A DNA stretch of 64,000 bases from Streptomyces zagrosensis (GTDB taxonomy: Bacteria; Actinomycetota; Actinomycetes; Streptomycetales; Streptomycetaceae): positions 372,001 through 436,000 of the forward strand of contig NZ_JACHJL010000002.1 in assembly GCF_014203645.1 (NCBI RefSeq), read 5' to 3'. The position numbers and the translations under genes are program-made. A model generated the notes under the pieces. That model saw nothing but the letters and a program-made list of their open reading frames with translations. It was not told where the DNA came from and did no database searches. The first letter of the stretch is position 1. Every line of letters starts with the position of its first letter. This document shows positions 46,951-55,167 of this stretch, in pieces.

Positions 46951-47830
46951 GCAGCGGTGGCGGCGGATGTGGGATGAGGGCGGTCCGCGGGCTCTGCGGT
47001 CGCAGGGGCCGGCCTCGTTGCCGAGGCTGAGCGAGAAGCAGTTCGCCCAGCTGGAGGCGGAGCTGGCGAAGGGGCCCGCTGCGCACGGCTGGGAGGACCA
47101 ACGCTGAACCCTGAGCCGTGTGAAAGCGGTGATCGGCCGGCGCTTCCACCTGGCCTACACGATCCAGGGCGTGCGCACGCTTTTAGTGCGAAACGGCTGG
47201 TCCTGCCAGATCCCGGCCCGACGAGCTATCGAACGGGATGACGAGGCGGTCGCCGGGTGGGTCAAAGAGGTATGGCCCTGCGCGGAAGACTCGCGGCGGC
47301 CCGTGGAGCCTGGCTCGTCTTCGAGGACGAAGCCGGCTTCTCCATGACGCCGCCGCAGGCGAAGACCTGGTCCCAGCGCGGCCGGACACCGGTCGTGCGG
47401 GTCCGAGGCCGCTCCCGCAGACGCATATCCATCGCGGCTCTGACCTGCTACAAACCCGGCCACTGCTCCAGGATAATCTACCGGCCACGCCGAGACGACG
47501 GCCGCCGCGACGGACGCAAGAGTTTCCTCTGGCGCGACTACCGGGACCTGCTGATCGCCGCCCACCAACAGCTCGGCGGCCCGATCGTGCTCATCTGGGA
47601 CAACCTCAACGTCCACAAATCCGCCGGTCTGCGAGAGTTCGCCGCCTCCCGGGACTGGCGCACCATCTACTACCTGCCGCCCTACGCACCCGACCTCAAC
47701 CCTGTCGAGGGGATCTGGTCCCTCCTACGACGCGGCTGGCTCTCCAACGTCGCCTTCAGCACTCCCGAACACCTCATCCAGCGCATCCGACACGGCCTAC
47801 GGCACATCCGGGCACGACTTCTAGTCGGCC
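46940..47830 (+). mobile_element. IS630-family insertion sequence remnant, transposase broken
   Basis: The frame from about 46945 reads SVQRWRRMWDEGGPRAL then LPRLSEKQFAQLEAEL and GPAAHGWEDQR, then TGA at 47104 where relatives have Trp. It resumes with SRVKAVIGRRFHLAYTIQGV. A frame change near 47260-47300 leads to the DDE domain: WLVFEDEAGFSM, IVLIWDNLNVHKS and LPPYAPDLNPVEGIWSLLR. Both ends are truncated: the N-terminal HTH is missing and similarity stops near RIRHGLRHI at 47810. No inverted ends found. Relatives often have two overlapping frames, but the stop and truncations make this copy dead. Confidence 0.82.
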
Positions 47831-47966
47831 ATGTCCCCATCTCCCCCACGCCACAATTCCCCGGAGCCCAGACCCTACCTGCGGCCACCTCGGCAGCTGC
47901 CTTCTTTGCCGACTCCCATCGAGCTCACGAGCATCTCGTCCTACGGCTCACGGGAGAACACGCTCC

Positions 47967-48717
47967 TCATCCATGTGCCCCTCGCCGCAGCACGCAGACG
48001 CCCCAGGAGAACCGACGCAGTCGCGCCTGTTCGACGTGAGAGGCGGTGTCGCCATAGTCCACGTTGAGGTGGCGGCCGAGTACGACGATGGCCACGCAGC
48101 CCGCCCCGGCTGCCTTTAGCGCGGCGGATGCGGACTGGGCATGATTGCCGGTGGTCCAGGTGTCATCGATGAGCAGAATGTTGTCACCCCACAGGCCGGC
48201 TGAGGTGTACCGGGCGGGCGAGACTGCACGGCCAAGGGTCGCCGCTTCCGGGGCTGCCGTGAGCAGGTCTCGGTAGCGAGCACGAGTAGGGCCGACTATC
48301 TCGGCCGCCATGTCGCGTAACGGATGAGCACTGCGCCCACTGGGTGCTGGGAACGGTGGTGACGGTGTCGAAGTGTGGAACGGCGCAGCTGGCACTGATG
48401 CAGGCTTCATGTGCGGCGAGAAAACGCCACAATACGGCTGCCAATCCCATGCGGAAGTACTGTTGCTGCGGGCCCTGGGCGTTCTTGTACCGCCATAGCT
48501 CGTTGGCGTATTGCTCCCTCTTGAGGGCCAGGCTGATCGGAACCACCGTGTCCGCTGCGCCGGTGCCGAAAACCATGGCGGCCTGCTGACAGGGCCAACA
48601 GGTGGGGTATCCAGCGTTCGCCGGGCCTCGGCACGTCTGGCATACGCCTGGACCGGCCACCAAAGGGTGGACGAGGAAGTTGGCATACCTGGCGGACAGC
48701 CCAACGACGGATGCCAC
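47967..48717 (-). pseudogene. ComF-like phosphoribosyltransferase with one-base frameshift (ShosT-like partner of DprA)
   Basis: GTG at 48717 begins MASVVGLSARYANFLVHPLV; a zinc-ribbon-like CQTC...CWPC pair follows, then a domain with ISLALKREQYANELWRYKN. At 48350 the frame passes VTTVPST and then fails; removing one C from CCC restores SGRSAHPLRDMAAEIVG and the PRPP-binding loop ILLIDDTWTTGNHAQSASAA. The total is about 249 residues. The gene starts 13 bases after the DprA stop. Either a recent +1 mutation, a sequencing error or phase variation. Active-site residues on both sides look intact. Confidence 0.72.
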
Positions 48718-48730
48718 CCGCAGCCGCCCT

Positions 48731-49615
48731 CTACGCCCAGGTGAGCTCGCCCGTGACCGGGACGAGGGAGTCGAGTTCGGTGAAGACGTCGTCGGGGCCG
48801 TCGATGATGGTGGTATTCGGCCGGGACGCGTACTCTCGCGCCCACTCGTGCGTCATAAGAGATCGCATGAGGAAGACTCTTCGGCCGTGCTCCAGCGCAA
48901 GTCGGACCTGCATGCGGGCCCCGCTGCGGTAGGCAGCCTCCACAACGACAGTCGCCAGGCTGTAGCCACTCATCACCGCGTTGCGCAGGGGGAATGACGC
49001 CTTTGAGGGAGGCGAATCCGGCCAAAACTGGGAAAGTAGTAGCCCCCGCTCGGCGATCTCCTGCTGCAGCCGGGCATTTTGCGCAGGGTAGGAGCGTCGG
49101 AGACCGGTACCGATGACTCCTACGGTTCGGCCACCGACAGCAAGCGCGGTGCCGTGTGCTGCGGTGTCGATTCCCGCAGCCAGGCCGCTTACCACGGTGA
49201 CACCACGCTCCGCAAGTCCGCCAGCGATTGCGCGCGCGTGCGCTACGCCCTCCGGCGTCGGAGTACGGGTGCCCACCACAGCAACCCGCAGATCGTCCTC
49301 AACGGATGCACCGCGCAGAAAGAGAAAGGGCGGGCGCTGGTGGACCAAACGCAGATAGAGCGGGTAGTCCTCATCAAGGATGGTGACCAACCGCATGCCC
49401 TCACGTTCCCAGGCCGCGATTTCAGCAATGCCCGCGTCCAGGTCTGCGGGCGGCTGGGTATCGAAGAGAGAACCCTGCCCCGTGGTGTCCAGCACATCCT
49501 CGAGCACGGTGCGAGCGCTGCCTACGACTTCAACCTGGTCCGTGATCTCGGACCAGGAGCGGTCCCCACGCCGCAGCAGTGCGACGAGTGCGGCTCGCTC
49601 CAGTTCCTGATCCAT
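48731..49615 (-). CDS. DprA/Smf-like Rossmann (SLOG) protein, ShosA-like
   Basis: 294 residues. A helical N-terminal domain (~1-100) precedes the DprA Rossmann core: VAVVGTRTPTPEGVAHARAI, VVSGLAAGIDTAAHGTAL, GVIGTGLRRSYPAQN, LLLSQFWPDSPPSKASFPLR and RNAVMSGYSLATVVVEA. The winged helix at the C-terminus of true DprA is missing, and the pair with a phosphoribosyltransferase is the make-up of ShosTA-type anti-phage or toxin-antitoxin modules, so a defence role is inferred over natural transformation. A TATACT hexamer 7 bases before ATG suggests a leaderless transcript. Confidence 0.85.
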   Translation of the reverse strand: MDQELERAALVALLRRGDRSWSEITDQVEVVGSARTVLEDVLDTTGQGSLFDTQPPADLDAGIAEIAAWEREGMRLVTILDEDYPLYLRLVHQRPPFLFLRGASVEDDLRVAVVGTRTPTPEGVAHARAIAGGLAERGVTVVSGLAAGIDTAAHGTALAVGGRTVGVIGTGLRRSYPAQNARLQQEIAERGLLLSQFWPDSPPSKASFPLRNAVMSGYSLATVVVEAAYRSGARMQVRLALEHGRRVFLMRSLMTHEWAREYASRPNTTIIDGPDDVFTELDSLVPVTGELTWA

Positions 49616-49621
49616 ATCTGA

Positions 49622-49627
49622 AGTATA
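49622..49627 (-). promoter_or_regulatory. Probable -10 element of a leaderless promoter for the dprA-like gene
   Basis: TATACT on the minus strand is followed by six bases (TCAGAT) and then the ATG at 49615, the spacing expected when transcription starts at the A of ATG. No ribosome site is visible before the ATG, and no clear -35 sequence is present. Confidence 0.45.
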
Positions 49628-50077
49628 GAGAGAGCCGCACCTCCGAAGAGATGCGTACGGGCAGACCCAACGCCATAACCGGCCCCTCCCCCGACTCGGC
49701 ACACCTCCGACGAAGGAGCCCCACCTGGTCCCAGGAGATCCGCATGAGAGCAAACCTGCACCGCAACTCAGAAGGTCCAGCCCCGTTCCCATCGTTTCCA
49801 GTCCGGCTAGATCGCCATACAAACAGGTCAGGCGGGGTTGTTCTCAGGCTCGGGGCGGGGCAGTATGTCCAGGTTGAGGGTGTAGGTCCGCCCGGCGGCC
49901 AGCTCGATGAGAAACCCGTTGCAAGTGCACCCACTCACCCGATACCGCTTAGTGTTCCAACTCGGCACGGGCAGCAGCAGCCCCGCCTAAAGCGACGGCA
50001 GCTCCTCTCGTCAGCCCTCCTCCCCCCACGGATGCTGCCTAGCTGAGACAGCAAAGGCTGCCCCGGTGCGGACTGTC
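49628..50077. other. Intergenic stretch, no gene seen
   Basis: Between the dprA-like gene and the unknown gene. Open frames lack family-like content and no terminator with a T-run is obvious. Confidence 0.35.
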
Positions 50078-51091
50078 TCAAGACTCATCGGCCAGGCATG
50101 AGGTGACGATTAGGCTCGTCCCCTTCAGCGGGCTCCCCACGGTCGTCTGAGCCCACTCCGTGAGTACCACCGGCTCCGCAGAGACCCTGGACAACAACTG
50201 GGCGACGTCTTCGGCACTCGGAGTCGCGGGCAGTACGCACCGGAGGAGGTGTTTACCGGTGGCGCTGCTGTACTCCTCCTCCCCCTTCTCCTGAGGATCA
50301 TCGGGCACCCACCGGCACACATCGACGTGCCAGGCGTCCATGCCCTCACCACCGGGATCTGGTGCGGAGACGGTCAGGAAGTGGTGATCCGCGTCGTACG
50401 GCTCAGCAAAGATCTCGGGGAACTCCAGCGAGAACATCCCGTCGTCCGCCTGCGCGGCCGACCACTGGTCGAAGGCGGTGACCAGCAGCCGCAAGTCCGA
50501 AACTGCCGCCTCCCTCTTCTCGCGGGTGATGCCTTCCTCGAGACGGTCCAATTCCTTCCTCGCTTCACGCGTCAGGAGGTGCATACCGCCGCTGTACGGA
50601 ACGAACGGGAACCCGGAATCCCAGGAACGCTGGTTCTCCTCAGGCACAGGGACTGCCTCCGAGTACTCGGCGAGCGCATCGCGCAGCTCACGTTCCTCCA
50701 TCTCCAGCTCCGCCTCGATCGCGATCCTGATCGGAGCGGGCGCGGCCGCGACCGCCTTGTCCAGGTCGGCCAGCGCCTGGTGAAGATCCCAGCAGACCCA
50801 CTCGTACCAGAGACTGTGCGATCCGCTAAGGAGCCCAGCACGCGCCGCCCGGTCGGTGAGCGCCGCCAGATGCTCAGTGGGATAATGAGCCACCCGCCTG
50901 CCCCGCTCGTCCCAGAGGCCCAGGGGGACTGTGGCAAGGGCGGAAATCCGATTGAGCGCTTCGACGATCGGTGCTGCAAGCCCTGCAGAGCCGAGGCTCG
51001 TCACGGTGGACGACACGGCATCGTCCGCACGCCGGTAGACCGCCAGAATCTGCGTCTTCCCACGGTTCGCGTGTTGACAGTAGATAGTCAT
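50078..51091 (-). CDS. Protein of unknown function
   Basis: 337 residues from ATG at 51091, which follows AAAGGCG; the frame runs further up but that part looks non-coding. It is soluble and acidic, with helical stretches (EAELEMEERELRDALAEYSE; REARKELDRLEEGITREKRE) in the middle. The N-terminus YCQHANRGKTQILAVYRRAD recalls an antitoxin-like or primase-like start but no family is recognised. Many Trp and acidic residues mark the C-terminal half (WHVDVCRWVPDDPQEKGEEE). It lies upstream of the DprA pair on the same strand and may be part of the same cargo. Confidence 0.6.
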   Translation of the reverse strand: MTIYCQHANRGKTQILAVYRRADDAVSSTVTSLGSAGLAAPIVEALNRISALATVPLGLWDERGRRVAHYPTEHLAALTDRAARAGLLSGSHSLWYEWVCWDLHQALADLDKAVAAAPAPIRIAIEAELEMEERELRDALAEYSEAVPVPEENQRSWDSGFPFVPYSGGMHLLTREARKELDRLEEGITREKREAAVSDLRLLVTAFDQWSAAQADDGMFSLEFPEIFAEPYDADHHFLTVSAPDPGGEGMDAWHVDVCRWVPDDPQEKGEEEYSSATGKHLLRCVLPATPSAEDVAQLLSRVSAEPVVLTEWAQTTVGSPLKGTSLIVTSCLADES

Positions 51092-51246
51092 GCAAACGCC
51101 TTTCGGCCGCTGGAGCGCTGACATCCCGGCGGCAACGGAAGAGAACACGGAAAGAGGCGGTGGCGAGGGCGCGTTCCGACGCTCCATGCCTCGAAGAGAT
51201 CAGCGGTGGTTCAGGTCCTATCCCGAACTCCTTACTTCTGGGCAGG

Positions 51247-51255
51247 TTATCCACA
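51247..51255 (+). promoter_or_regulatory. DnaA box (TTATCCACA)
   Basis: An exact 9-mer 156 bp upstream of the unknown gene, in a stretch (51092-51588) with no other gene. One of seven in the window. Confidence 0.5.
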
Positions 51256-51588
51256 CCACACCACACCCGACAACCCCTGAGGTGGCGGGGGCCCACAGCC
51301 TGAAGAGCGCCGCGGAGTCTCGGAGATATGCACGAGCGCCAGACGACCAGCCATCGTCCACGCTCCCTGACAAGTCGGCCCGTGCCCGGACTGTCATCAA
51401 TCACCAAGTCCAGAGTCGCCAGCGGGAGACGCGAAGCGTCCTACCTCACCTAGAAGCGCACCGCCTCGATCGGCTGAGCATGATGACCACGATCAGGGCC
51501 GCACCTCAGTCCACCCGTCGGTCTTAGGGGATCAGCAGAGAGGGCACGGACACTGCCCACGCCCAAGCAGCAGCCAGCCGAAGTCAAA

Positions 51589-51620
51589 CGTCAGCACGGC
51601 TGTGCTGACGCGTCAGCACA
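51589..51620. repeat. Triple alternating CGTCAGCAC repeat with a perfect 20-bp palindrome
   Basis: CGTCAGCAC occurs at 51589-51597, its complement GTGCTGACG at 51602-51610, and again directly at 51611-51619. TGTGCTGACGCGTCAGCACA (51601-51620) is a perfect 20-bp palindrome. It sits 62 bp past the 3' end of tRNA-Ala. It could be a regulator or recombinase binding site. Confidence 0.7.
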
Positions 51621-51631
51621 GAAATTGACAC

Positions 51632-51675
51632 AAAAAGACCCCCCGACTTGCGTTTCCGCAGGTCAGAGGGGTCTC
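51632..51675. terminator. Terminator of tRNA-Ala
   Basis: On the minus strand AGACCCC...TGCG, GAAA loop, CGCA...GGGGTCT, then TTTTT. The stem has small internal mismatches. It starts 7 bases after the tRNA end. Confidence 0.8.
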
Positions 51676-51687
51676 ACAACGTGGAGC
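51651..51687 (+). repeat. Direct repeat at the tRNA-Ala 3' end (partner of 37411-37447)
   Basis: Contains half of the tRNA-Ala terminator and the last six bases of the tRNA. See the copy at 37411-37447: 30 of 37 bases are identical. The two could be the ends of an old tRNA-integrated element. Confidence 0.5.
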
Positions 51688-51754
51688 CTAGGAGAGTCGA
51701 ACTCCTGACATCCGCCATGCAAAGACGGCGCTCTACCAACTGAGCTAAGGCCCC
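51682..51754 (-). tRNA. tRNA-Ala (anticodon TGC)
   Basis: Minus strand: GGGGCCTTAGCTCAGTTGGT opens the tRNA; anticodon loop CTTTGCATG carries TGC; T-arm AGGAGTTCGACTCTCCT; acceptor end GGCTCCA. CCA is not encoded. 73 nt. In many actinobacteria it follows tRNA-Ile near gyrA, as it does here with a 5.4-kb gap. Confidence 0.97.
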
Positions 51755-51873
51755 GTTGCCGATACAGGATACCTGTTACTTGATAGCTTTCCCGACCGGG
51801 TATCGCTCGTACGTACCGCTCTCCGTAGGATGCCACGCAAGATTCGCGGCAGCGAAGCGAAGGGGAGAGCGAG

Positions 51874-52422
51874 ATGGACGCAGCACAGCAGGATGCCACC
51901 GCCCGCGCACGGGACCTGCAACGCAGTTGGTATGGGGAACCGCTGGGCGCTCTCTTCCGCCGTCTGATCGACGACCTCGGGCTCAACCAGGCCCGCCTCG
52001 CCGCGGTACTGGGACTCTCAGCACCGATGCTGTCGCAGCTCATGAGCGGCCAACGGGCCAAGATCGGCAACCCGGCCGTGGTCCAGCGCGTACAGGCGCT
52101 ACAGGAGCTCTCCAGCCAGGTCGCAGACGGCAGGATCAGCGCGGCCGAGGCCGCCGAACGTATGGAGGAGGTCAAAAAGTCGGCCGGCGGTTCCGTTTTG
52201 AACAACACCTCGCAGACCACGGCCAGCAGCGGCGCTCCCACGGTGCGGCGCGTGGTGCGCGAGATCCAGTCGCTGCTGCGGTCGGTCGCCGCAGCAGGCG
52301 ACATCATCGATGCGGCCGACGCCCTCACCCCCGCCCACCCTGAACTGGCAGAATTCCTTCGCGTGTACGGCGCGGGGCGCACCGGCGAAGCGGTCGCCCA
52401 CTACGAGTCACACCAAGGTTGA
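51874..52422 (+). CDS. Helix-turn-helix DNA-binding protein
   Basis: 182 residues. An XRE-like helix-turn-helix is near residues 25-75: FRRLIDDLGLNQARLAAVLG, then LSAPMLSQLMSGQRAKIGNP. A degradation-helix-like middle (RISAAEAAERMEEVKKSA) leads to a helical C-terminus. The ATG at 51874 follows GGGGAGAG. It lies 84 bases upstream of a Ser/Thr kinase gene on the same strand, a pairing seen in other streptomycetes; the kinase may phosphorylate it. Targets unknown. Confidence 0.85.
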   Translation: MDAAQQDATARARDLQRSWYGEPLGALFRRLIDDLGLNQARLAAVLGLSAPMLSQLMSGQRAKIGNPAVVQRVQALQELSSQVADGRISAAEAAERMEEVKKSAGGSVLNNTSQTTASSGAPTVRRVVREIQSLLRSVAAAGDIIDAADALTPAHPELAEFLRVYGAGRTGEAVAHYESHQG

Positions 52423-52506
52423 GGGCCGCACCGGCCGCTCAGCCGAACTGAGCCGGGTCGGTTCGAGCCGGTTCGAGTCGATGGGTGAGCGGACGGTCGG
52501 GGCGCG

Positions 52507-55026
52507 ATGGGTGAGATCTTCGCTGGTCGGTACGAGTTGGTCGATCCGATCGGCCGCGGCGGGGTAGGTGCGGTGTGGCGCTCTTGGGATCACCGTCGAG
52601 CGCGTTACGTCGCCGCCAAGGTGCTCCAACAAAGCGATGCCCACACGCTATTGAGGTTCGTACGCGAGCAGGCCCTGCGGATCGATCATCCGCATGTGCT
52701 GGCTCCGGCGAGTTGGGCGGCGGACGACGACAAGGTGCTGTTCACCATGGACCTGGTGCGCGGCGGCTCGCTCGCACACCTCATCGGCGACTACGGGCCG
52801 CTGCCGCCCTCCTTCGTGTGCATGCTCCTCGACCAGTTGCTCTCCGGGACGGCAGCGGTGCACGCGGAGGGCGTGGTGCACCGCGATATCAAGCCCGCCA
52901 ATGTGCTGCTTGAGGCCACCGGGACGGGGCGTCCACATTTGCGGCTCTCGGATTTCGGTATCGCCATGACCAAGGGGGAGCCCCGGCTTACGGATACCAA
53001 CTTCGTGGTGGGGACACCCGGTTATTTCGCGCCGGAGCAGATTCTGGGCGCGGAACCCGACTTTCCGGCGGACCTGTTTACGGTGGGTCTGGTGGCGCTG
53101 TATCTCCTCAGCGGCCATAAGCCGGACGCGGAAGCCCTCATCAAGCGCTTTATGGAACACGGTGTACCGAATGCGCCCGACGGCATTCCCGAACCACTCT
53201 GGCAGGTGATCGCAAACCTTCTCCAGCCCGACCCAGAGGCCCGTTTCCGCACGGCGACGGGCGCCCGCAAGGCACTCTTGTCGGCGGTCGAACTCCTGCC
53301 GGAACCGGAGTTCGACGACGAGGTGGTCGAGGTCTTCGACCACCTCGGCCCGCTCCCGCCCGGCTTCGGCCCCGATGGTCCAACGGCGCCAACCCCGCGC
53401 CCCCGATCGGCCCGGCTGGCCCAGCGCCCGGACCCACTCGCCCTGGCGAAGGAGTACGACGCGTACGGCGCGTACGACCGCCCGGCGCAACCCGACATGA
53501 CGGACACGTACGCCACGGGCCCGTACGCCACGGGGCCGTATCCAGCCGAAGCCGCCTCACTCGGCCGGTATCCGGGCGGCTCCACGCCGGTGGCCCCGGC
53601 GGGCGGGACGGGTACGGCGGACGAACACGGGCCGACGGGTACGGGGGGCACGACGGGTACGCCAAGGGCTGACAGCCCCGGCGGCCCCACCAACCCCGGT
53701 AGCTCAGGCGGCCCCAACGGCTTTGACGGCAGGGCGGGGGCGGATTCCGGATCGGATTCCGGGGCTGGGGCTGGGGCCGGGGCGAACTCCGGCGGCCGGG
53801 AGACGGTCCCCGAGCCCGCCGCTCGGCACGCAGCTCCCCAACCGCACGCCCCTCGCCCGCCTGCCGCGCCGACCGAACACACCGCGGGCCCGTACTCCAC
53901 GGGCAGCCACCCCACCGGAGCGGATGCCACGGGCACCTCCGCGACGGCCGACTCCTGGTTCGGGCTGCCGCAGGGCTCCTGGCAAGGCCCTCAGCCGCCG
54001 AACGCACCAGCGCCTGGCACCACCAGCCCCTGGCAAGACCCGCTCAAAGCCCCCGATCCAGCAGCCGGCCCAACAACGGGTACGGGGACTACGGGCACGG
54101 GAACCACGGGAACCACGGGAACCACGGGGACCACGGGGACCACGGGGACAGCAGCCACCCAGCGGCCCACCCCGCCCGAGCAACCCGCGCAACCCCAGCA
54201 ACCCGCGCAACCCGCATCCTCCGAGCCGGCGATGTCGCGTACCGACAGCTTCCCGTTGGCCCCGCCACAGCCCACACCGGGTCACGCGGCGGCCGACCCA
54301 CAACCGCCGTCAGGCGCGCCGGGACAGGCCCGAGCCGGCACCGAGCAACCCACACCCCCGGCCCCCGCCCCTCCGCCGATAGCCGCGCCCGCGCCCGCTA
54401 ACCCACCGCACACGGCACCCACCGTGCCCCAGCAACTACCGCCCTACCAGGGCACATACGGCTACCCCAACGACCCACATACGCCACACACACCACACAC
54501 GCCACATACCCGTCCGTACACGCTCCCGCACGCGTACGGCCAGCAGCCGGGGCCGACCACGGCGGCCTACCCACAAGGCGCTACGCCCCAGCCATACGGC
54601 CCGCACCTGCCCGTGCCGCCACCAACCTCCCCCACAGCGGCCACCGACGCGGCCCGGGCCAACACGGACTCCTCGGCGTTCACCAGAACCTCTGGCACCT
54701 TCGGCGCCTCCACCACGCCCATGACCTCCGGTGCCACGGACCCCCCAAAGCCCTCGGCAGCGAGCACGCCTCTCGACCCGGCTTCCTCCAACTCCCCGGC
54801 CGGCTTGGGCACTTCGATCTCGTCGGCGACCGCCAGCGGACCCGTACGTGCGGCTCTGCTCTCGGGAGCCCCTACGGCCTCGGCCCCTACGGCGCTGCCA
54901 GACATCCCGCACGCCGGGCACGCTTCCGCACGCCCTCCCGGGCCATCGCGCGCCATGACGCTCATCATCCTGATCGCCGCAGCAATCTGCTTCGGCGTGG
55001 GCACCTGGGCGCTCCTCGCCAGCTAG
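52507..55026 (+). CDS. Ser/Thr protein kinase with long Pro/Thr/Gly-rich linker and C-terminal membrane anchor
   Basis: 839 residues. The kinase domain (~8-260) has GRGGVGAVWRSWD, YVAAKVLQQ, HRDIKPANVLLE, SDFGIAMTKG and VGTPGYFAPEQI. About 540 residues of low complexity follow (Pro, Thr, Gly, Ala), including a (TGT)n run encoded by a 9-bp minisatellite at about 54075-54150. A final hydrophobic helix (TLIILIAAAICFGVGTWALL) anchors it with almost nothing outside, so it has no sensor ectodomain, unlike PknB. Probably acts at the membrane inner face with the upstream regulator. Confidence 0.9.
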   Translation: MGEIFAGRYELVDPIGRGGVGAVWRSWDHRRARYVAAKVLQQSDAHTLLRFVREQALRIDHPHVLAPASWAADDDKVLFTMDLVRGGSLAHLIGDYGPLPPSFVCMLLDQLLSGTAAVHAEGVVHRDIKPANVLLEATGTGRPHLRLSDFGIAMTKGEPRLTDTNFVVGTPGYFAPEQILGAEPDFPADLFTVGLVALYLLSGHKPDAEALIKRFMEHGVPNAPDGIPEPLWQVIANLLQPDPEARFRTATGARKALLSAVELLPEPEFDDEVVEVFDHLGPLPPGFGPDGPTAPTPRPRSARLAQRPDPLALAKEYDAYGAYDRPAQPDMTDTYATGPYATGPYPAEAASLGRYPGGSTPVAPAGGTGTADEHGPTGTGGTTGTPRADSPGGPTNPGSSGGPNGFDGRAGADSGSDSGAGAGAGANSGGRETVPEPAARHAAPQPHAPRPPAAPTEHTAGPYSTGSHPTGADATGTSATADSWFGLPQGSWQGPQPPNAPAPGTTSPWQDPLKAPDPAAGPTTGTGTTGTGTTGTTGTTGTTGTTGTAATQRPTPPEQPAQPQQPAQPASSEPAMSRTDSFPLAPPQPTPGHAAADPQPPSGAPGQARAGTEQPTPPAPAPPPIAAPAPANPPHTAPTVPQQLPPYQGTYGYPNDPHTPHTPHTPHTRPYTLPHAYGQQPGPTTAAYPQGATPQPYGPHLPVPPPTSPTAATDAARANTDSSAFTRTSGTFGASTTPMTSGATDPPKPSAASTPLDPASSNSPAGLGTSISSATASGPVRAALLSGAPTASAPTALPDIPHAGHASARPPGPSRAMTLIILIAAAICFGVGTWALLAS

Positions 55027-55167
55027 CGCAGTGGATCAGCTAGCGCGTTACCCCAACGAACACATCGGCGCCGACTAGCCCAACTCACCGGCCGGGCACA
55101 CCACCAGCTAAGGCGTCTCATCAACTAGGCCACCAGTCCACGGCCCGTCACTTCCCCAACACCCCCA

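Noticed and set aside
48731..49615. The dprA-like gene as the housekeeping competence DprA
   Set aside because: It lacks the C-terminal winged helix, lies among mobile-element remnants, and is paired with a phosphoribosyltransferase; the housekeeping copy is expected elsewhere near rnhB in Streptomyces.
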